This document shows positions 60,622 to 64,000 of a stretch of DNA of 64,000 nt, in pieces. The stretch comes from Akkermansiaceae bacterium (GTDB taxonomy: Bacteria > Verrucomicrobiota > Verrucomicrobiia > Verrucomicrobiales > Akkermansiaceae). Location of the stretch: positions 1 to 64,000 of the forward strand of contig JAKMGP010000177.1 of NCBI GenBank assembly GCA_022424905.1, given 5' to 3'. Under the pieces are notes generated by a model. That model did not search any database, was not told the DNA's origin, and saw nothing but the letters and a program-made list of their open reading frames with translations. Every line of letters starts with the position of its first letter. Position 1 is the first letter of the stretch. Position numbers and translations under genes: made by a program.

Positions 60622-61647
60622 TTAGCGCTCAAGCTCTGAAACTTTTGCGCTGAGGATCTTTCGGATGGGGGTGGCGATGGGGAGGTTTGAAAGTTCTGAA
60701 ATGAAATGATATTCTTCATCTTCAAGGAGGTGGGGCGGTTTGGCGTGGTAAAGATATAAGGTGACTCTGTGGTGGGTAATGGTGTAGCGGTGTTGACTGA
60801 GGAAATCCAAATGGGAACACTCCTCTGGTGAGCGAAGAGGAAGTTTCCAAAATCCTTTCCGACGAGAATCATGGCCTCTTGACAAGAGAATTCGCTTGTT
60901 CTCAATCCAGAAAAAAGCGTGTTCATCAATTTGGACGAATTTTTTGCGGGGCTTTTTGATCGGAAGGGAACTCGGGGATTTTGTCTGACAAAAGCTTTGG
61001 ACCGGACAGACCAGACAGGCCGGAGATTTGGAAGAACAAATGGTTTGGCCGAGTTCCATGAGAGCCGAATTGAATAGTCTAGCCTTTGATGGGGCTAGGA
61101 GTTCGCCAGCGGTCTTCCAAATAACTTTTTGTCCTTCAGTGGAATCAACTTCTTTGTGGTAATCCAAGAGTCGCGAAAGGACCCGAGCGATATTGCCATC
61201 GACGATGGGAGCAGGGTGATCAAAGGCAAAGCTACTCACAGCTCCGGCTGTGTAGCGACCAACCCCGGGGAGGGTTTCGAGGGTTTCAGCGTCGGAGGGG
61301 AATTTGCCCTCATAATCCTGCAAAATTGTCTGAGCTGCTTTCTGAAGATTGCGAACGCGATTATAATAACCAAGCCCTTCCCAAGCCCGTAAAACTTTTT
61401 CTTCTGAGGCAACAGAAATCGCCTCGATGTTAGGGAACTCGTGTAAGAAATTTTCGAAGCGGTGGTTGGCGATAACCGAGGCCACGGTGGTCTGCTGAAG
61501 CATGATTTCTGATACGAGGATCGCCCATGGATCAGTTGTTTCTCTCCATGGGTAGGATTTGGCATTCTCCTGGAACCACCCAAGGAGAGTATTCCGGAAT
61601 TGGCGCTTATTTTTGACCGGATGATAGTGTGCCCTGGGTTTGTCCAT
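60622..61647 (-). CDS. mutY: A/G-specific adenine glycosylase MutY
   Basis: YPWRETTDPWAILVSEIMLQQTTVASV, LPGVGRYTAGAVSSFAF, Fe-S motif CSSKSPACLVCPVQSFC (C-X6-C-X2-C-X5-C). Confidence 0.94.
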   Translation of the reverse strand: MDKPRAHYHPVKNKRQFRNTLLGWFQENAKSYPWRETTDPWAILVSEIMLQQTTVASVIANHRFENFLHEFPNIEAISVASEEKVLRAWEGLGYYNRVRNLQKAAQTILQDYEGKFPSDAETLETLPGVGRYTAGAVSSFAFDHPAPIVDGNIARVLSRLLDYHKEVDSTEGQKVIWKTAGELLAPSKARLFNSALMELGQTICSSKSPACLVCPVQSFCQTKSPSSLPIKKPRKKFVQIDEHAFFWIENKRILLSRGHDSRRKGFWKLPLRSPEECSHLDFLSQHRYTITHHRVTLYLYHAKPPHLLEDEEYHFISELSNLPIATPIRKILSAKVSELER

Positions 61648-61667
61648 GCTTCGTAAGAAAGGTAAAG

Positions 61668-62645
61668 ATGAAGCCTATCGGAGCCAACGCAAATCCGGTA
61701 TTGGGAATTCGGGGGAAAGGCGGTAGAGTTACTCCGCGAATGGGGAAAGTCACTTATACCTTAGCTCTGTCAGATGAGCAGGTTGCGATCTTGAAAGACT
61801 GCTTGTCGAGGGGCGGCTTTGATTTCCAGGAAAAGGAACACGCTCTTTATTCGGCTAAAAGAGGGAAACTTAATGTCACGGTTTATCGGAAAGGGCCCAA
61901 AGTTTTGGTTCAAGGAAAAGAGACTGAGGAATTTGTGAAATTTGTTCTCGAGCCCGAAGTGGTTGGTGAGGCGCGTTTGGGCTATGAGCAGCATTGGCAG
62001 GCGGAAATGTTTGAACCTCACTTCGGAATCGACGAAAGTGGTAAGGGGGATTATTTTGGACCGCTTGTGGTAGCTGGGGTTTATACGAATTCCGAGATTA
62101 CCCGTGCTCTTCTAAATGCTGGTATTATGGACAGCAAGAGAATTGGTTCGGGCAAAAGAATTCGGGAGTTGGCTAATATAATTCGGGCTGAAGTTGGAAG
62201 TGGATACAAAGTGGTTAGGTGGGCTCCCGCGCGGTATAACTTGCTCTATGAAGAATATCATAACGTGAATCGTATGCTAGCGAGAGGGCACGCAACGGTG
62301 ATTAAGGATTTATCAGTTCGGGTTCCATCCTGCCTTAGGGCTTTATCGGATCAATTCACCAAAGCGCCATTAATTGCAAGAGAACTAAAAAATCGGAAGG
62401 TAGGGCTTATCTTTGAAGAACGGATCAAAGCGGAAAATGATATCGCGGTAGCGGCCGGGTCTATTTTAGCTCGGGAAAGTTTTTTGGATTGGATGGATCG
62501 TGTTTCTGAAAAAGTAGGCTTGGAACTTCCGTTGGGAGCTAGTTCTGCCGTTAAAGAAGTGGCGCGTAAATTTATACGGAAGTTCGGTAAAGAAAAATTG
62601 GCGGATGTTGTGAAATTGCATTTCAGGACGACAAAGGAGCTGTGA
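61668..62645 (+). CDS. rnhC: Ribonuclease HIII
   Basis: GIDESGKGDYFGPLVVAGVYT; N-terminal DUF3378/TBP-like segment TLALSDEQVAILKDCLSRGG; AVAAGSILARESFLDWM. Start uncertain (61668 or 61740). Confidence 0.92.
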   Translation: MKPIGANANPVLGIRGKGGRVTPRMGKVTYTLALSDEQVAILKDCLSRGGFDFQEKEHALYSAKRGKLNVTVYRKGPKVLVQGKETEEFVKFVLEPEVVGEARLGYEQHWQAEMFEPHFGIDESGKGDYFGPLVVAGVYTNSEITRALLNAGIMDSKRIGSGKRIRELANIIRAEVGSGYKVVRWAPARYNLLYEEYHNVNRMLARGHATVIKDLSVRVPSCLRALSDQFTKAPLIARELKNRKVGLIFEERIKAENDIAVAAGSILARESFLDWMDRVSEKVGLELPLGASSAVKEVARKFIRKFGKEKLADVVKLHFRTTKEL

Positions 62646-62674
62646 TTAGGATATTCAAAAAAATATATTAGTTT

Positions 62675-62704
62675 TCCTAAGTTTTTTGACAGATTGTCCT
62701 AAGT
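62675..62704 (+). promoter_or_regulatory. Putative promoter/operator upstream of HU gene: TTGACA at 62686 flanked by direct repeats TCCTAAGT
   Basis: TCCTAAGT at 62675-62682 and 62697-62704 (22 bp apart) straddling TTGACA; the -10 element is not clear. Confidence 0.35.
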
Positions 62705-62739
62705 CTTCATCGTAAGATGGCGGTATCTCTCCCCAGATT

Positions 62740-63060
62740 ATGGCAAATTTTACCAAAAAAGAAATTATTCAAGAAGTGAGTGACGAGCTAGGAGTCACTC
62801 AAGCCCTCTCTTCAAAAATGCTACACCTCGTCGTTGATATTGTTTCGCGCGAATTGGCCGCGGCAAATAACGTCGTGATCCGAGATTTCGGAACCTTTGA
62901 AACTAGGATCGCCAAGGGAAGGCCTGGGCGAAATCCTAAAGATCCCTCCAAAACGATTAAAATTCCCGACCGCGCCGTGGTTAAGTTTCAGGTTGGAAAG
63001 GCCCTCAAGGAAAAAGTTGCTCGAACGTTGCCGGAGATCAAGGCCAGGGATGTTGGGTAG
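62740..63060 (+). CDS. HU/IHF family DNA-binding protein
   Basis: FTKKEIIQEVSDELGVTQALSSKMLHLVVDIVSRELAAANNVVIRDFGTFETRIAKGRPGRNPKDPSKTIKIPDRAVVKFQVGKALKEKV. Confidence 0.95.
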   Translation: MANFTKKEIIQEVSDELGVTQALSSKMLHLVVDIVSRELAAANNVVIRDFGTFETRIAKGRPGRNPKDPSKTIKIPDRAVVKFQVGKALKEKVARTLPEIKARDVG

Positions 63061-63061
63061 G

Positions 63062-63577
63062 ATGAGATTGCCTTTAGGATTGGCTTTCGTTGCTTTGCCT
63101 ACGGCTTTGCTTCTCGTTTCATGTGGGACACCTGATTACAAAGGTTATCAAACCCGCGGCTACACTATCCGGGGGCAGCATTACCAGCCATTGAGTGTTG
63201 AGAGTGCTCTCCACTACTCCGAGGAGGGAATTGCCTCGTGGTATGATGAGAGCAGCTTTTTTGGCTTCAAACGTGGGAACACTTCTCTCGGAGAGCGGGT
63301 GGGGCGTTTGGATATCTCAGGGGCTCACAAAACACTTCCGATTCCTTGCCGTGTGAAAGTGACTAATCTTTCGAATGGAAAGGTTCTAAAAATGCGCCTT
63401 AACGACCGGGGGCCCTTCATTGCGGGCCGGATCATCGACGTGACACCGAGGGCAGCCTCTAAACTTGGGTTCAAGGATGATGGGCTGACCCAAGTAAGAG
63501 TAGAGGTCTTAAGTGTGGGCGACGGACAATACCAGCGGAAGGCGCCCGGCCGAAAATTCTGGTTCTGGCCGTTTTAG
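63062..63577 (+). CDS. RlpA-like DPBB lipoprotein (septal ring lytic transglycosylase family)
   Basis: Lipobox ALLLVSC; EEGIASWYDESSFFGFKRGNTSLGE, IPCRVKVTNLSNGKVLKMRLNDRGPFIAGRIIDVTPRAASKLGF. Confidence 0.92.
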   Translation: MRLPLGLAFVALPTALLLVSCGTPDYKGYQTRGYTIRGQHYQPLSVESALHYSEEGIASWYDESSFFGFKRGNTSLGERVGRLDISGAHKTLPIPCRVKVTNLSNGKVLKMRLNDRGPFIAGRIIDVTPRAASKLGFKDDGLTQVRVEVLSVGDGQYQRKAPGRKFWFWPF

Positions 63578-63641
63578 GCATTTTACCTTTTAGCAAAGCC
63601 TTGCTTGAGCTTGGTGCGGGTTGAATCCATTCTTCCCCCGC

Positions 63642-64000
63642 ATGCTTCGCTCTTTGATGACGATCTCCGGGTTCACCCTGATGAGCCGAGTCTTGGGCGT
63701 GATGCGTGACATCCTGATTGCGCGGTTTTTGGGGACTGGAATGGTGGCGGATGCCTTTTTTGCAGCCTTTCGCTTTCCGAACATGTTTCGCCGAATTTTC
63801 GGCGAAGGCGCCTTCAATGCGGCTTTCATCCCTTTGTTCGGGAAAAGGGTTACAAGGGACGGGTGTAATTCGGCAATGCAGTTTGCTAATAATGCTTTCA
63901 CGATTTTGTTCGGAACCCTTGGGTTGCTAACTCTTTTGGCGATTCCTCTGATGGCTGCGATTATGCTGGTGGTAGTGCCTGGTTTTTTGCCTAAGGCTGA
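63642..64000 (+). CDS. murJ: Lipid II flippase MurJ (truncated by window end)
   Basis: MLRSLMTISGFTLMSRVLGVMRDILIARFLGTGMVADAFFAAFRFPNMFRRIFGEGAFNAAFIPLF, canonical MurJ N-terminus. Confidence 0.95.
   Translation, partial: MLRSLMTISGFTLMSRVLGVMRDILIARFLGTGMVADAFFAAFRFPNMFRRIFGEGAFNAAFIPLFGKRVTRDGCNSAMQFANNAFTILFGTLGLLTLLAIPLMAAIMLVVVPGFLPKA

Overview
This 64 kb window is a gene-dense bacterial chromosomal segment. Its family content fits a PVC/Verrucomicrobia-type genome: PVC heme-binding CxxCH proteins, DUF1080, DUF1501, DUF1549/1553, CotH/lamin-tail proteins, TIGR03790, and multiple formylglycine sulfatases. Most genes are recognisable housekeeping genes: adk-like, fmt, pyrH, frr, topB-like, dprA, recN, thiC, phoH-like, trkA, rluA-like, ppc, prfB, mnmA, grpE, dnaJ, rsmE, mutY, rnhC, HU, rlpA-like and murJ (cut by the window end). 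The main accessory block (about 38.2-46.2 kb) is a sulfatase/esterase catabolic cluster, followed by a large CotH/LTD surface protein and a DUF1549/DUF1501 locus with a DUF1552 remnant. I found no rRNA, tRNA, CRISPR array, transposase or phage module. The best second-look items are: (1) a canonical prfB +1 programmed frameshift (AGGAGG TAT CTT TGA C) that the ORF track misses; (2) a thiC leader with a TPP aptamer whose 3' pyrophosphate-sensing half looks non-canonical, followed by a strong terminator and a candidate 6-bp antiterminator; (3) two separated Aas-like proteins with reciprocal domain decay; (4) a topoisomerase III-like gene directly downstream of dprA, where topA often sits; (5) a translationally coupled sulfatase/peptidase-like/sulfatase run; (6) a DUF1552 C-terminal gene remnant. 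I did not find convincing evidence of a completely new system. Family names come from motif recognition; no database search was run.
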